A stretch of DNA of 64,000 nucleotides from Rebecca billardiae RCC1528 (lineage: Eukaryota; Haptophyta): NCBI GenBank assembly GCA_965240325.2, contig OZ251247.1, positions 248,001-312,000 of the forward strand. Reading direction: 5' to 3'. The position numbers were made by a program, and so were the translations under genes. Positions 9,647 to 19,653 of this stretch are shown one piece after another. The notes under the pieces were generated by a model. The model searched no databases and had not been told where the DNA came from. It saw only the letters and a list, made by a program, of their open reading frames with translations. Position 1 is the stretch's first letter, and every line of letters starts with the position of its first letter.

Positions 9647-9755
9647 CGGAGTGTGACACAGGCCGGTTGCGTATGCAGTGACGTGCCGATTGCAGCGCTG
9701 CCCTGGCAGTCGTGCGTGCGATGCAGCGCGACCGATGGCCGGCACGCGCGCGTGC

Positions 9756-11180
9756 TCAGTCGAGCGTGCCTGCAAGCGGCGGCAGCTGCGCCACGCGCTC
9801 CGGCGTCGGCCAAAAACAATCCAGGCCGTACACGCCGAGGCCGAGCGCGGCCGACTGCTTGCCGCACGAGTACGCGCTGCCGTCTGCACCCACAAACAGC
9901 GCGTGTGATTTGCAGAGCGCGCACCAGCGCACGCGCGCATCAGCGAGGGCGCCTACGCGTTCGGGAACCTTCGACCCATTGGCGCCCTGGCCGAGCTGGC
10001 CGTACGTGTTGCTCCCGAACGTGTGCACGCTGCCGTCCGCGCCCAGCACCGCGCTGCAGTAATCACATGCACACGCACGCACCGCACGCACACCCGCCAG
10101 CGCCACAATGCGCCCTGGCAGCGAGCGGTCGGAGGCGCCATGGCCGAGCCGCCCACCGGATCCGCAGCCAAAGGAGTGCACGCCACCCACCGCGTCCACC
10201 ACCAGGCTGTGCGCAGCGCCCGCGCTCACGTGCACGGCGCGCACGCCCACGAGCGCCTCGATGCGCCTTGGCGTGTGCTGAGACTGCTGGTCGCCGTGGC
10301 CGAGACAGCCACTGCTACCGTCGCCGCACGAGTACACGGCTCCGCCAATCGAGAGCAGCAACGTGTGATCAGCCCCAGCCGCCAGCCCGCCCACGCGCAC
10401 GCCGTCCAGCGCCTCGATGCGCGTCGGCTTCCACCGCTCCTTCTTGTCGCCGTGGCCGAGCTGGCCGTACCAGTTCCAGCCCCAGCTGTACGCGCACCCA
10501 GCGGCGGTGAGCGCGATGCTGTGGTCGTCGCCAGCGGCGATGGCCACGACAAAAGCAGCACGCAGGTGATCGATCGGCGCGAAGGACCGCTGAACCTCCT
10601 TGTTCCCCAGCCCGAGCTGGCCTTGGTAGTTGTGGCCGCAGCCGTGCACGGTGCCGGCCTCGCTCAGCGCGAGCAGGTGGGCACGGCCAGCGGCCACCGC
10701 GACCACGCGCACCGCGCTGAGGGAGGCGACGCGCGTCGGCACGCGCACGGCCGGCGCACCGTGGTGGCCGATTGCCGCGTGCGCCCGATAAACGCCCGTC
10801 TGGTGGCCGTCCTCGTCCTCCAGCTCCACCTCGCCGCACGTGTGCAGCCCGCCCTCCGCGTCCACAAACGCGCTAAAGTCGTAAGCGGCCGCCACGGGAG
10901 GCGAGTGCGCGCGCGCGAGCACGAGCACGCGCTCACGCGAGAACAGCTCCTCCGCCCAGGTGCCGACGCCCGCGGAGAGCTTCGACGGCAGCGCGCGCTC
11001 GTGGCCGCGTGCGCGCGTGCGCGCACGCAGCGCGTGCTCGACTGGCGAGCACCCGCCGGGCGGCGCGCCGTGGAAGAGGCGCGAGGCGGCGTTCAAGCTG
11101 GCCAGGTCCGATGGCGACAGGCCAGCGGAAAGCACGCGCTCGATCACCTCCACGGGCAGGTCCACGAGACGGGTGGCCAT
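9756..11180 (-). CDS. F-box/RCC1 beta-propeller protein (array member 6)
   Basis: 474 residues from ATG at 11180 (MATRLVDLPVEVIERVLSAG). The F-box-like segment starts almost at the N-terminus (residues about 4-40, SPSDLASLNAASRLFHG). Six repeats follow: GCGHNYQGQLGLGNKEV, YSWGWNWYGQLGHGDKKE, YSCGDGSSGCLGHGDQQ, VHSFGCGSGGRLGHGAS, VHTFGSNTYGQLGQGAN and a last half-repeat YSCGKQSAALGLG. It ends LPPLAGTLD. The SDLASLNAASRLF variant is shared with the gene at 53711-55297, which ties that distant member to this one. Probable SCF adaptor. Confidence 0.9.
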   Translation of the reverse strand: MATRLVDLPVEVIERVLSAGLSPSDLASLNAASRLFHGAPPGGCSPVEHALRARTRARGHERALPSKLSAGVGTWAEELFSRERVLVLARAHSPPVAAAYDFSAFVDAEGGLHTCGEVELEDEDGHQTGVYRAHAAIGHHGAPAVRVPTRVASLSAVRVVAVAAGRAHLLALSEAGTVHGCGHNYQGQLGLGNKEVQRSFAPIDHLRAAFVVAIAAGDDHSIALTAAGCAYSWGWNWYGQLGHGDKKERWKPTRIEALDGVRVGGLAAGADHTLLLSIGGAVYSCGDGSSGCLGHGDQQSQHTPRRIEALVGVRAVHVSAGAAHSLVVDAVGGVHSFGCGSGGRLGHGASDRSLPGRIVALAGVRAVRACACDYCSAVLGADGSVHTFGSNTYGQLGQGANGSKVPERVGALADARVRWCALCKSHALFVGADGSAYSCGKQSAALGLGVYGLDCFWPTPERVAQLPPLAGTLD

Positions 11181-12031
11181 CGACGATATCGATATGCTGA
11201 GCAACGCGACGGCGTGGCGTGCCGCGCGTGATGCGAGAGCAGCCGCCGCCCGAGCGCGGTTGGGCGATCGACGACGGCGGTTGGCTACTGCTTGCTTATT
11301 GGCTCGCGTTCATCCGCGCCGCGCCCCCCCCCGGCCCGGGCCGGGGGGTGCCGGGGCGGTCCGGTGATCAACATCGCCGCCGCGCCCGAGTCCGGGCCCG
11401 GAGTCAGTGCCCCTGACTACCAGTGATCGGGCCGGACACTGCGGCCGTGATGATGTGATGACGATGATCGACGTGCTGCTGACGATGATGCCGCCGGGGC
11501 GGCCGGGACCGGGCCATGCGCACGGCCGTTAGGGTCACGGAGTGCGGCACTCCGCGTCCGTGTCTGCCGGCAGCATGCTGGGCGCTGGCCGCGTGCTGCC
11601 GCGCGAGTCGTCGGTCAGCACGAGTACTCGTCACTCACTGTCTGGCAGTCATGCTCGGTACGCTCGGCAGACCTGCGCCTGGGCCGACCGCAGCCCGGGC
11701 CTCGTGAACATCCCAGTGCGGGCGCCACGCGCGACCAGCCCGCGGCGGGGCCGAGCACGCCGCCGCGCCTTGGCCAATGGCAAGGCGCCGCCACGGCCGC
11801 CGCCGCGCCAGCCGCTACTCGCCGCCCCGCCCCCGGCGCCGGTGGCGCGTCATCTCGCCCGCTCGCCGCGCGCGTTCGAGCCGCCGGCAGCGGGGTCGGC
11901 GCGCGAGCCCTCCCTCTATCCATCCATCGCCCGGGCGCCGGAGACAGCGAGCTCCCAGCCCCGGAGATTGCGATCTCGCGGGCGTGCTCAGTCGGCGTGC
12001 CAGGTGGGAGATTGCGATCTCGCGGGCGTGC
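11181..12031. other. Intergenic region between the RCC1 array and the GST-like gene
   Basis: Two divergent promoters are not expected here: both neighbours are on the minus strand, so this is the 3' side of the GST-like gene and the 5' side of array member 6. It contains C/G-rich runs at 11320-11350 and no credible reading frame. A 35 bp direct repeat occupies its right end. Confidence 0.4.
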
Positions 12032-12042
12032 TCAGTCGGCGT
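11964..12042. repeat. 35 bp direct repeat covering the GST-like stop codon
   Basis: The same 35 bp block beginning GAGATTGCGATCTCGCGGGC lies at 11964-11998 and 12008-12042. The second copy includes the last codons and the TGA at 12034-12032 of the GST-like gene. The duplication therefore copied the end of that reading frame into its 3' flank. Confidence 0.85.
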
Positions 12043-14208
12043 AGGTGAACGCCCACTTGGCGCCGAGCTCGGCGGGCGCGGGCGGCGGCCCCTTGCCGAA
12101 GAGCCACGGCATCGTCGCCTCCATCGTGCCGTACAGCCGCTCAGCCCCGCCCCGCCCCGGCCACGGCGGCTGCGCCCCGGAGCGCAGGTAGGCGCGCACC
12201 CCGGGCAGGGCCGCCACCCTGCGCACGTACGCGGCAAGCAGCGGGTGCGAGCGGCCCAGCTGGATGGACCCCGTCTCCTCGAGGCGGCAGAGCGCCTGGT
12301 ACAGCTGCGGGGGGGGGGGCGGGTGGTGGGCGTAGGGGCGGGCGTGCGCGGCCGGGCGGGCGGGAGGGGCGCGCGGCGCAGCGCCGGCAGCGCGTGAGCG
12401 CGGCCGGCAGGCACGCACGCGCGCGCGCGCGCGCACGGCGCCGCGCCACTGCGCCAACTCGCGCCACGCGGCGCGCGGCGCGAGGCGCCGCAGCGCCGCG
12501 CGCGCGGGGGCGGGGCGGGAGCCGGGCATGCGCGCACCTGCGCATCGACGTACGAGAAGCGCTGCCCCACGAGGAAACAGCAGCCACCCGCGCAGCCAGC
12601 GGTGGCGCACACGGGCGCCACCGCGCCGTCGGCGGCGGCGCCGCCATCGGCGGCGGGCGCGGCCGCGCGCAGCCGCGTGGCGCAGCCCGCGCACCCTGCA
12701 GCCGCGCGGCGGGTAAGGGTTAGGTTAGGGTTAGGGTTAGGGTTAGGGTTACCGCGGCCGCGCGGGGGACGGCGCACGGTCGGCGGTGCGCGGGCCGCGC
12801 GCGGGATCAGCCCGTCGGCGCGCGGGCGGGCGGCGGGGCGGACGGGCGCGGCGCGCCGGGCTGCGCCGAGCACGCGGCCTCGCTGCCCCCCGCAGGGCCG
12901 CACCGCCACCTTCGCACGCGCAGCACGGCCGCAGCACGGCTGCGCGCGCGCAGCGCGCCCCGCACGCGCGCGCGGCGCGGCGCGGCGCGCACCGCGGCCG
13001 CAGCCGTTCTCCAGCGCGTTGCTCAGCAGCGCGCGGCCGAAGCGGCCCAGGTACTTGGCGTGCCCCGCCTCGGGCGCGTCCGCGGGCAGCCCGCGCAGCA
13101 GCGCCCAGATCGGCCGCCAGTCCTGCGTGATGGCGTCTGACAGAAGGTCGATGGCGGCTGGGGGTAGGGTTAGGGGGTAGGGTTGGGGGGAGGGGGTAGG
13201 GTGAGGTGAGGAGAGCAAGCGGGGCGTAGGCGTGCGTGCGTGGAGCCCGCTCGCGCGCGCCGCGCGTGTCGCGCGCGGCGCGCGCGCACCCGCCTCCGCG
13301 GGCGTGTCGCCGTATGCGCGGCGCGTGCGGCCGAGGTGGCGAAGGATGGCGGTGGGGTGGCAGAGGCACAGCCCGTCGAGCAGCAGCAGCGGCACCTGGT
13401 CCATCGCGAGCACGCCCGCGCTGAGCAGCGCGCGCATCTGCGCCTCGCACCGCAGCGGGCCGGGCGAGTACACCGACGCGGGTAAACCGGGTAATCCGCC
13501 CGCGCGCGCGCGGCGCGGCGGCGCGGCGGCGGCGGCGGCGGCGGGGCTGACGGGCGAGACCGGCGGCGGCTCGAGCAGGGACGGGTCGTACCGCCCGTAC
13601 CGCGACGCCTCCGGACCGAGCGCCGCCGCGAGCCCGCCGCCACCGCCGCCGCCGCCGTTGGCCGCCGGCGGCGCCACCGTCGGCGTCTCGGCGACGGCGG
13701 CGGCGGCGGCGGCGGCGGCCTCGGCGGTGGGCCCGCGGCCGAGCGGGACGGCGTCGGTCCAGGGCACGCCAAGCGCCGCCATCATCAGCCGCACCTGCGC
13801 CCGCCCGGCGCGCGCCGCGCGGCGTGAGCGCGCGACCGCGCGACCGTCCGCGCCGCGCGGCGCGCGGCGCGCTGGCGGCGGCGCGCCGCGCGGCGTCGCG
13901 TCGCTTCGCACCTCCTCGCAGCCGCCGTGGGCGTCAAAGTAGCAGAGCACCGCGCCGTCGCGCTTGCGCCGTGCCGCGCGCGCGCGCCCCCCAGCGCGCG
14001 CGCCGCCGCGCCCGCCGCGGCCGAGCGCGCGCGCGGCGGCGCAGCGCGCGAGGGCGGCGGCCGCGGCCGCGAGCGCCGCCGCGGCGGCCAGCAGCAGCAG
14101 CGCGGCGTCGGGCTGGGCGGCGAGGCGCGCGAGCGCGTCGGCGGGCGTGTCGTCCGTCGCGGTGGCGAGCCACGCGCCCACGCGCGCGAGCACCGCGTAC
14201 TGGGCCAT
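12032..14208 (-). CDS. Glutathione S-transferase-like protein with N-terminal membrane anchor, five exons
   Basis: Proposed exons are 14208-13912, 13794-13290, 13157-12993, 12695-12538 and 12304-12032. All introns are GT-AG and phases match, giving 465 residues. Residues 1-60 hold a hydrophobic Ala/Leu helix (AALLLLAAAAALAAAAAALA), a likely anchor. The thioredoxin-like GST half follows: LCYFDAHGGCEEVRLMMAAL, and after a Gly/Ala/Pro-rich insert, QVPLLLLDGLCLCHPTAILR. The helical half has QDWRPIWALLRG, HAKYLGRFGRALLSNALENG, FLVGQRFSYVDAQ and HPLLAAYVRRVAALPGVRAY. These fit a sigma-type GST: GSH-site DG..L, then the GQ.FSYVD hydrophobic-site motif. The canonical N-terminal Tyr may be the Y of CYFDAHG. 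The insert and the splice between exons 3 and 4 are the least certain parts. An upstream non-ATG extension to 14463 exists. Confidence 0.75.
12718..12751 (+). repeat. Interstitial TTAGGG repeat inside a GST-like intron
   Basis: Five to six TTAGGG/TTAGG units on the plus strand. They lie in the predicted third intron (12696-12992) of the minus-strand GST-like gene, where they read as CCCTAA. Confidence 0.9.
13160..13210 (+). repeat. Degenerate TTAGGG-like G-rich tract in a second GST-like intron
   Basis: GGGTAGGGTTAGGGGGTAGG and similar G-rich units fill the acceptor half of the predicted second intron (13158-13289). On the gene strand this forms the pyrimidine tract before the AG. Confidence 0.8.
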
Positions 14209-14676
14209 GGCGCGGGCGCGCGAGGCGTCGGCGGCCCCGGGCTGCTCGGTGGCGGCGGCGGGCGCAGCCGCTGCTGGCGTGGCCAAGCTGCGCCTTGGCT
14301 CGTTTTGAAAGCGAGCACAGCGCGGCCACCATCGTGCGGCGAGTCCGGCCGGCCCCCGGCCCCTTTGAGGCTTTGACGGCGCCGTCTCTTCGTCGTCCGT
14401 CGACTGCGGACAGCACGGGCGGTAGCGGGACGTCCTTGGGTGTGCATGCGGCACTCCGACCATTTGAAGCTCTTGGCACCGTCCACGGGAACAGTGTCCC
14501 GCCCACGTGGCCTGCCACTCCGTGCCCTCAGCCGCTACGCTGAGACAGTATAGTGGAGTTAGCTGCGCGCTACGCCATCGTCAAGCCGAGTAGACGCGCG
14601 GCTCCGCGGTGAGCCGTCAGGCCGACGCCTGGCAGTGGCGCGGATCGGACGGCGGATAGATTCATCAGTGACATCA
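14209..14676. other. Spacer between the GST-like gene and the Gln-Pro repeat gene
   Basis: No gene is visible. It should hold the 5' region of the GST-like gene and the 3' region of the gene ending at 14677. An open frame continues from 14208 to 14463 without an ATG that looks better than the one at 14208. Confidence 0.4.
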
Positions 14677-17261
14677 CTACATCGTCATGCTGCATGCATC
14701 ATCTGACGCCGCAGCAGCGGCATCTGATTCTGATGACCCGTCTGCATCTGCCGCGCCAGCGGCAGCGGCAGCGGGCGCGGCACCGCTCGCCGCGTGCGCT
14801 CGCGCCGGCAGCGGCGCCGCCGGCCGCGCGCCGCGCGGCGGCTGCGCCCCCTTGCCGGGGCCACGTACGACGCCACCGCCGGCGGCGCCGCGCGCGCCCG
14901 AAACCAGCGGCGCCGCCGCCGCGCCGCTGGCCGTGGGCACCGGCGGCGGCGCGCGCTCCGGCGTCGGCGGCGCGGAGTCGCGCGCCGCCGCGCCCGCCGC
15001 CGCCGCCGCGGGCGAGGGCGGCGAGGGCGGCGACCACACGCGCAGCGGCGAGACACCGGCGGCGGCCGCTGCCGCGCCGCGCATGCCGCGCTCCACGCCA
15101 CCCTCCGCGCTCGCCGCGCGCGGCGAGCGCGCGCGCGCCGGCGCACGCGGCGGCGCGCGCGAGCGCTGCGCGGCAGTGCCGGTAACGGTGGCGCCAGCGC
15201 CGCGCCGCCGCCGCCCGCCGCCGCCAGCGCCACCACCGCCGCCATCCTCCGCGTCGGCGGCGGCGGCCGCGTCGTCGCTCAGCGCGGCCAGCATCGCGGT
15301 GGCTGCCGCCTCGGCGCGCGTGCGGTGCGCCGGCCGCGCGCTCGGCGGCAGCGGCGGCGCGAGCCCCCGCGCGCGCGGCCGCCACGCCCACGCCGCCGCC
15401 GCTCGCGCCGGCGGCGGCGGCGTGAAGGCGCGGCGGCGGCGCAGCGGCGCGCGCTCAGCCGCCTCCGCGCCGGCGGCGGCGCGCGAGACGCGCTTGGCGG
15501 AGCCAAGGGAGAAGCGCTCTCCCGGGGCGGAGCCCAGGGAGATACGATCTCCCCTGAGGGAGATACGATCTCCCCGGGCGGAGCCGCCGCCCGGCTCGAG
15601 GCTCAGCCTCAAGAGTCCGGGGCGGAAGAGTCCGGGAGCGCTTCCCGCCGAGCGCGCGCGCGCTCCGCTGCTGCCGCGCGGCGCAGAGCCGGCAGCGCGG
15701 CGCCGCGCCCGCCTTGCGAGCGCGCTCGGCGGCGCCGCCCCCGCCGCGCCGTCCGCCCACGCCGCCGCCCAGCCGGGCGCGTCGGCGTGCGCGCGCGCGC
15801 GCGGCGGCGCGCGGCCGCTGCTGTGTGCACGCGTGAGGCGGTGGCGGTGCCGCAGCCCGGCGGGCGGCGCCTCCGCCTCGCCCAGCCGCAGCGGCGCGGC
15901 GCCGCGCAGCGGCAGCGGCGGCAGCGGTGGCGCGCTCGCAGCGCGCCGCGGCCGGCGGCGCGCGCCGCCGGCGCGCGCCGGCGCGGCGCGCGGCGCGCGG
16001 TGCGGTGCGGCGGCTTGCGAGGGCGGCGGGCCGTGTGGCGGCGCGGCCGCGCGCGCATCTGCCGCGCACGCCTCGCACGCCAAGCCGCCGTCGGTGCTGG
16101 CCGCACCGCCGGCACTGCCGCCGCCGCCAGCAGTAGCAGCCATGGCCGCGCCGCCGCCGCGCCCCGTAAAGCCGCCGCCGCCGCCGGCGGCGGCGGGCTC
16201 GGCGCGAGCCGGCGACAGCGGCTGCAGCGGCTGCGCACCACACGACGCGGCGCGCGCGCGGCGCGGCGCGGCGCCATCGAGCGCGCGCGGCCACGGCGAG
16301 GTCGGCGCCGCCGTCGTCACGCTCGTCGCGCGGGAGCGCGCGGGCGAGGTCGGCGCCGCCGGCGGCGGCGCGGGCGGCGGCGCGGAGGGGGGGCACGCGG
16401 GCGCGCGCGCGCCGCCGGGCTGCGCGTGTGCGCCAGCCGCCGCCGGGGCCGGCGGTGCGCCGGGCGGCGGCGGCCATGCTGGCGGCGGCCATGCTGGCGG
16501 CGGCCATGCTGGCGGCGGTGGCGGCGGCTGCGCCCACCCGTCCAGTAGCGCCGAGGCGGGCCCCGCGCGGGGCGGTGCCGGCTGCTGCGGCGGCTGCCAG
16601 AGGTGGAGCGCCGCCGGCGGCTGCGGCTGCTGCGGCTGCGGCTGCGGCTGCGGCTGCGGCTGCGGCTGCGGCTGCGGCTGCGGCTGCGGCTGCGGCTGCG
16701 GCTGCGGCTGCGGCTGCGGCTGCGGCTGCGGCTGCGGCTGCGGCTGCGGCTGCGGCTGCGGCTGCGGCTGCGGCTGCGGCTGCGGCTGCGGCTGCGGCTG
16801 CGGCTGCGGCTGCGGCTGCGGCTGCGGCTGCGGCTGCGGCTGCGGCGCCGGCGCCACAGGCGCAACCCCCAGCCACAGCCCTGCGGCGGCGCGGCGCGCG
16901 CTCGGCGCGGCCCAGCCGGAGAGCAGCCCCGAGCCGCCCGGCGCGCGGGCGCAGGCCTCGCCACCGGGCGGCGGCGCGGCCACTTGCGCCGCGCCGCCGC
17001 CGCCGCCGCCGCCGACACGCGCGCCCCTGCCGCCCCACGGGAGAGCGGCGGCGTGCGCCGCCGCCGCCGTGGCCAGCGCGGCTGTGGCCGCGGCAGGGGC
17101 GGCCGGGCGGCGCGCGGGCGGCGCGGGCGTGTGTGCGCTCGGGAGCGTCGACGCGGTCTCGACCGAGCACGGGCGCGTGGCGAGGGCGTCGCCGACACTC
17201 TCATCACCAACGCCGACGCCATCGTCGCAGACGCCATCGCTACGGACGCCATCGCCAAAGA

Positions 17262-17309
<48 letters not shown>

Positions 17310-17649
17310 GCGCCGCAGGGCCGGCCCACGCGGTGTGCGGCGGCGCTCGCGCGGCGCGTGGCGCGTGCAAGGAGTGCACGCCCGGCGTGATGTACGGGCG
17401 GAGGCGCAGGCCGAGCCCGGCCGGCGAGCGGCCCGCCACGCTCTGCGCCGGGGCGCCCGCTTGCGCCCAGGCTTGCGGCGAGGCGGCGGGCGGCGGCGGC
17501 GGCGGCGGCGGCGCGGCCACGGGCGGGGCCGGCGGCGCGACGCGGCGGAGGGAGGCGCCTGCGAGCGCTCGCGCCGACGCCAGCCGCGCCTCGTGCCGCC
17601 CAAGCAGCGCGTGCTCGTCGGCCGTGAGCACGGGCCGAGTGGCGCTCAT
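14677..17649 (-). CDS. Large low-complexity protein with Gln-Pro repeat, function unknown
   Basis: 990 residues from ATG at 17649. The opening MSATRPVLTADEHALLGRHE is the only part that looks globular; it could form a short charged helix (about residues 10-40). The rest is disordered: polyproline runs, a polyglycine run (about residues 118-132), (Gln-Pro) repeated about 35-40 times (encoded at 16619-16848), Trp-Pro repeats (AWPPPAWPPPAWPPP), and Arg/Ser blocks with repeated GDRISL and GERFSLGSAKR units. It ends in an acidic Ser/Asp tail (SSESDAAAAASDD). No domain is recognised. A full-length frame also exists on the opposite strand. The minus strand is preferred for its start context and its varied N-terminus. 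The RISL/RFSL units resemble basophilic kinase sites, which is speculative. Confidence 0.55.
16467..16515. repeat. 15 bp GGCGGCGGCCATGCT minisatellite in coding sequence
   Basis: Three units. Read on the minus strand they encode Ala-Trp-Pro-Pro-Pro. The same unit occurs in two RCC1 genes on the plus strand (about 22319-22359 and 44347-44402), where it encodes His-Ala-Gly-Gly-Gly. Confidence 0.85.
16619..16848. repeat. GGCTGC hexanucleotide tract encoding (Gln-Pro)n
   Basis: An almost uninterrupted run of about 37 hexamers, inside the coding sequence at 14677-17649. The reverse frame would give Gly-Cys. The tract length is likely to vary between individuals and to be error-prone in assembly. 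Confidence 0.9.
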
Positions 17650-18354
17650 GGTTCAAAAGTAGGCCCAGCGGGCGCCTCCGCCGCCATCCTCCCGCCAGGG
17701 CCGACCGACCAACGGCCGCTTGGCGGCGATCGAGCAAGCGGGGATCGGCTGCCACTGGCCCGGGCCGGGGCAGCCTGACGCACGTGCGTCCGGGGACCGG
17801 GAAGCTGACGAAGCTCTGCACTTTCATCGAACAGGCAGGATGAAAAGTCGCGCCGAACATTTTTCGATGGCCATTAGGGAACCCTTATTGCCATTTAGAG
17901 GTGCGAATCCATGCGATTCTAACGTATGGGATGCAAAGGCATCCTCAATCCGCTCATTCGGTCAGTTGGCGTGCCCCCCTATTGCCATTGGTGATGAATA
18001 CACGAAATCTTTGTTGGCTCCGGTTCGCGTGAATTTTTCGTCCTACCCCTCGGCCGCTCAGACACGCATCTGCGCCAGCCCGCGGTGTTCGACCAAACCG
18101 CGGTGAATATAAGGCCCAGTGCGAATCTTCATCAAGGGCTGGTAGTTTGTCCTATCACGCGGTTTGAGAGACAGATGCCACAAGTAGGGGTAACCAAGGG
18201 GGTAACTCAGTACTGTACTGGTAGTCGTAACCCGCCATTCCTATGTGCAGCACCACAAGCCGAATGTCGAGCACCGAAAACAAAGATACAATCATGGCCC
18301 ATGGGCCGCGCCGTAGCGTCATCTTCAAACGCAGCAAATGAGATTCAAATGTCT
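17650..18354. other. Spacer, moderate GC
   Basis: 17860-18350 is lower in GC than both sides and has no credible protein frame. It ends at the 7 bp target duplication of the foldback element. Confidence 0.4.
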
Positions 18355-18361
18355 ACCAGGG

Positions 18362-19491
18362 CAAGGGCGGTAAGGGCTGTCAACTCCCAGTGGCGCCGAG
18401 TGGCGGAGGTTGGTTGCCCCTCAACTCGTGCGGCCTCGCGGCGCAGCGGCTAAGTCTCCTGGGGCGCCGCCCAGGAGGGCGCGTGGGGTGCGCACGCCGC
18501 GGGCTCCTGCGGCCGCGGCAGCGGCCGCGGACACGGCGCGCGTGGTTGGTCGCATGCTAGACAGTATGTAGTACCCTCCCACGCCGCGCGCCGTGCTCGC
18601 CGGTGCCCTCGCCGTGCCTCAGGCCAGCCGCGCACGCGCGCCGCACCAATGGCCAGCCGTGGCCACGCGCCAGCCGCCGGCGCGCGCGCGGTGCGCGGTG
18701 CGGTCGGCGCGGGTCGGGCGCGCGCCCGGGGCGAGGCTTGTGTATGATGGGCGCGCGTCATGCCGCCTCGCGCCGCCGCACACGAGCTTGATCACGTTCC
18801 ACGCGGCTGCTGAAGGGTGCTCGTCGAGCATTCCTCGGCCATCAGAAATGAGCTTGGACAAGCGGCTGTGAGCGCACTGAGTGCGAGGAACGCGAGCACT
18901 TGGGGGCTCGCGTGCCATAGTATGATGCTAGTCGTGCTCATATCAGTGGTCTGCGCTTGTCTATCACGCGTCGCTGCCTTCCCATGATCGTCTCAACATG
19001 AGCATTTTCAAACATGGCAATGCACACTCGACAGCATGAGAACGCGTGCGCGCCGACCCATGCGGGCTCCAGCGCGGCGGCGCGAGGCGGCATGACGCGC
19101 GCCCAACATACACAAGCCTCGCCCCGGGCGCGCGCCCGACCCGCGCCGACCGCACCGCGCACCGCGCGCGCGCCGGCGGCTGGCGCGTGGCCACGGCTGG
19201 CCATTGGTGCGGCGCGCGTGCGCGGCTGGCCTGAGGCACGGCGAGGGCACCGGCGAGCACGGCGCGCGGCGTGGGAGGGTACTACATACTGTCTAGCATG
19301 CGACCAACCACGCGCGCCGTGTCCGCGGCCGCTGCCGCGGCCGCAGGAGCACGCGGCGTGCGCACCCCACGCGCCCTCCTGGGCGGCGCCCCAGGAGACT
19401 TAGCCGCTGCGCCGCGAGGCCGCACGAGTTGAGGGGCAACCAACCTCCGCCACTCGGCGCCACTGGGAGTTGACAGCCCTTACCGCCCTTG
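18362..19491. mobile_element. 1.13 kb foldback-type DNA element with about 420 bp inverted arms
   Basis: The left arm (18362 to about 18780) and right arm (about 19075 to 19491) are near-perfect inverted copies separated by about 295 bp. The ends are CAAGGGCGG and CCGCCCTTG. The 7 bp ACCAGGG flanks both sides (18355-18361 and 19492-19498), which fits a target-site duplication. No transposase frame is present, so it is non-autonomous. A diverged copy with the same middle section lies at 61113-62197. The superfamily is not settled: long arms suggest a Mutator-like or foldback element, while a 7 bp duplication is unusual. Confidence 0.85.
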
Positions 19492-19653
19492 ACCAGGGGT
19501 TATGAACCTCCTGCATCCGGAGCAGTGGAAAGTGTAGGGGCGCCAATCGCGTGCGCCTTCGACTCGAGTCTCGTGGCGCGTGACCACACGGCGCGCGCGG
19601 TCGGCGGCGCGCCCGAGACCGTGTGCGCGGCGAGCGCCGAAGCCAGCGCACCG

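Noticed and set aside
12718-12751. TTAGGG run taken as a chromosome end
   Set aside because: It is short, internal, flanked by coding exons on both sides, and not followed by subtelomeric arrays.
14687-17662. A 991-codon plus-strand frame opposite the Gln-Pro repeat gene, starting with a methionine and rich in Gly-Cys repeats
   Set aside because: Very GC-rich DNA with few AT-rich stop codons keeps both strands open. The Gly-Cys run is the complement of Gln-Pro codons, and the minus strand has the more natural N-terminus. The choice is not certain.
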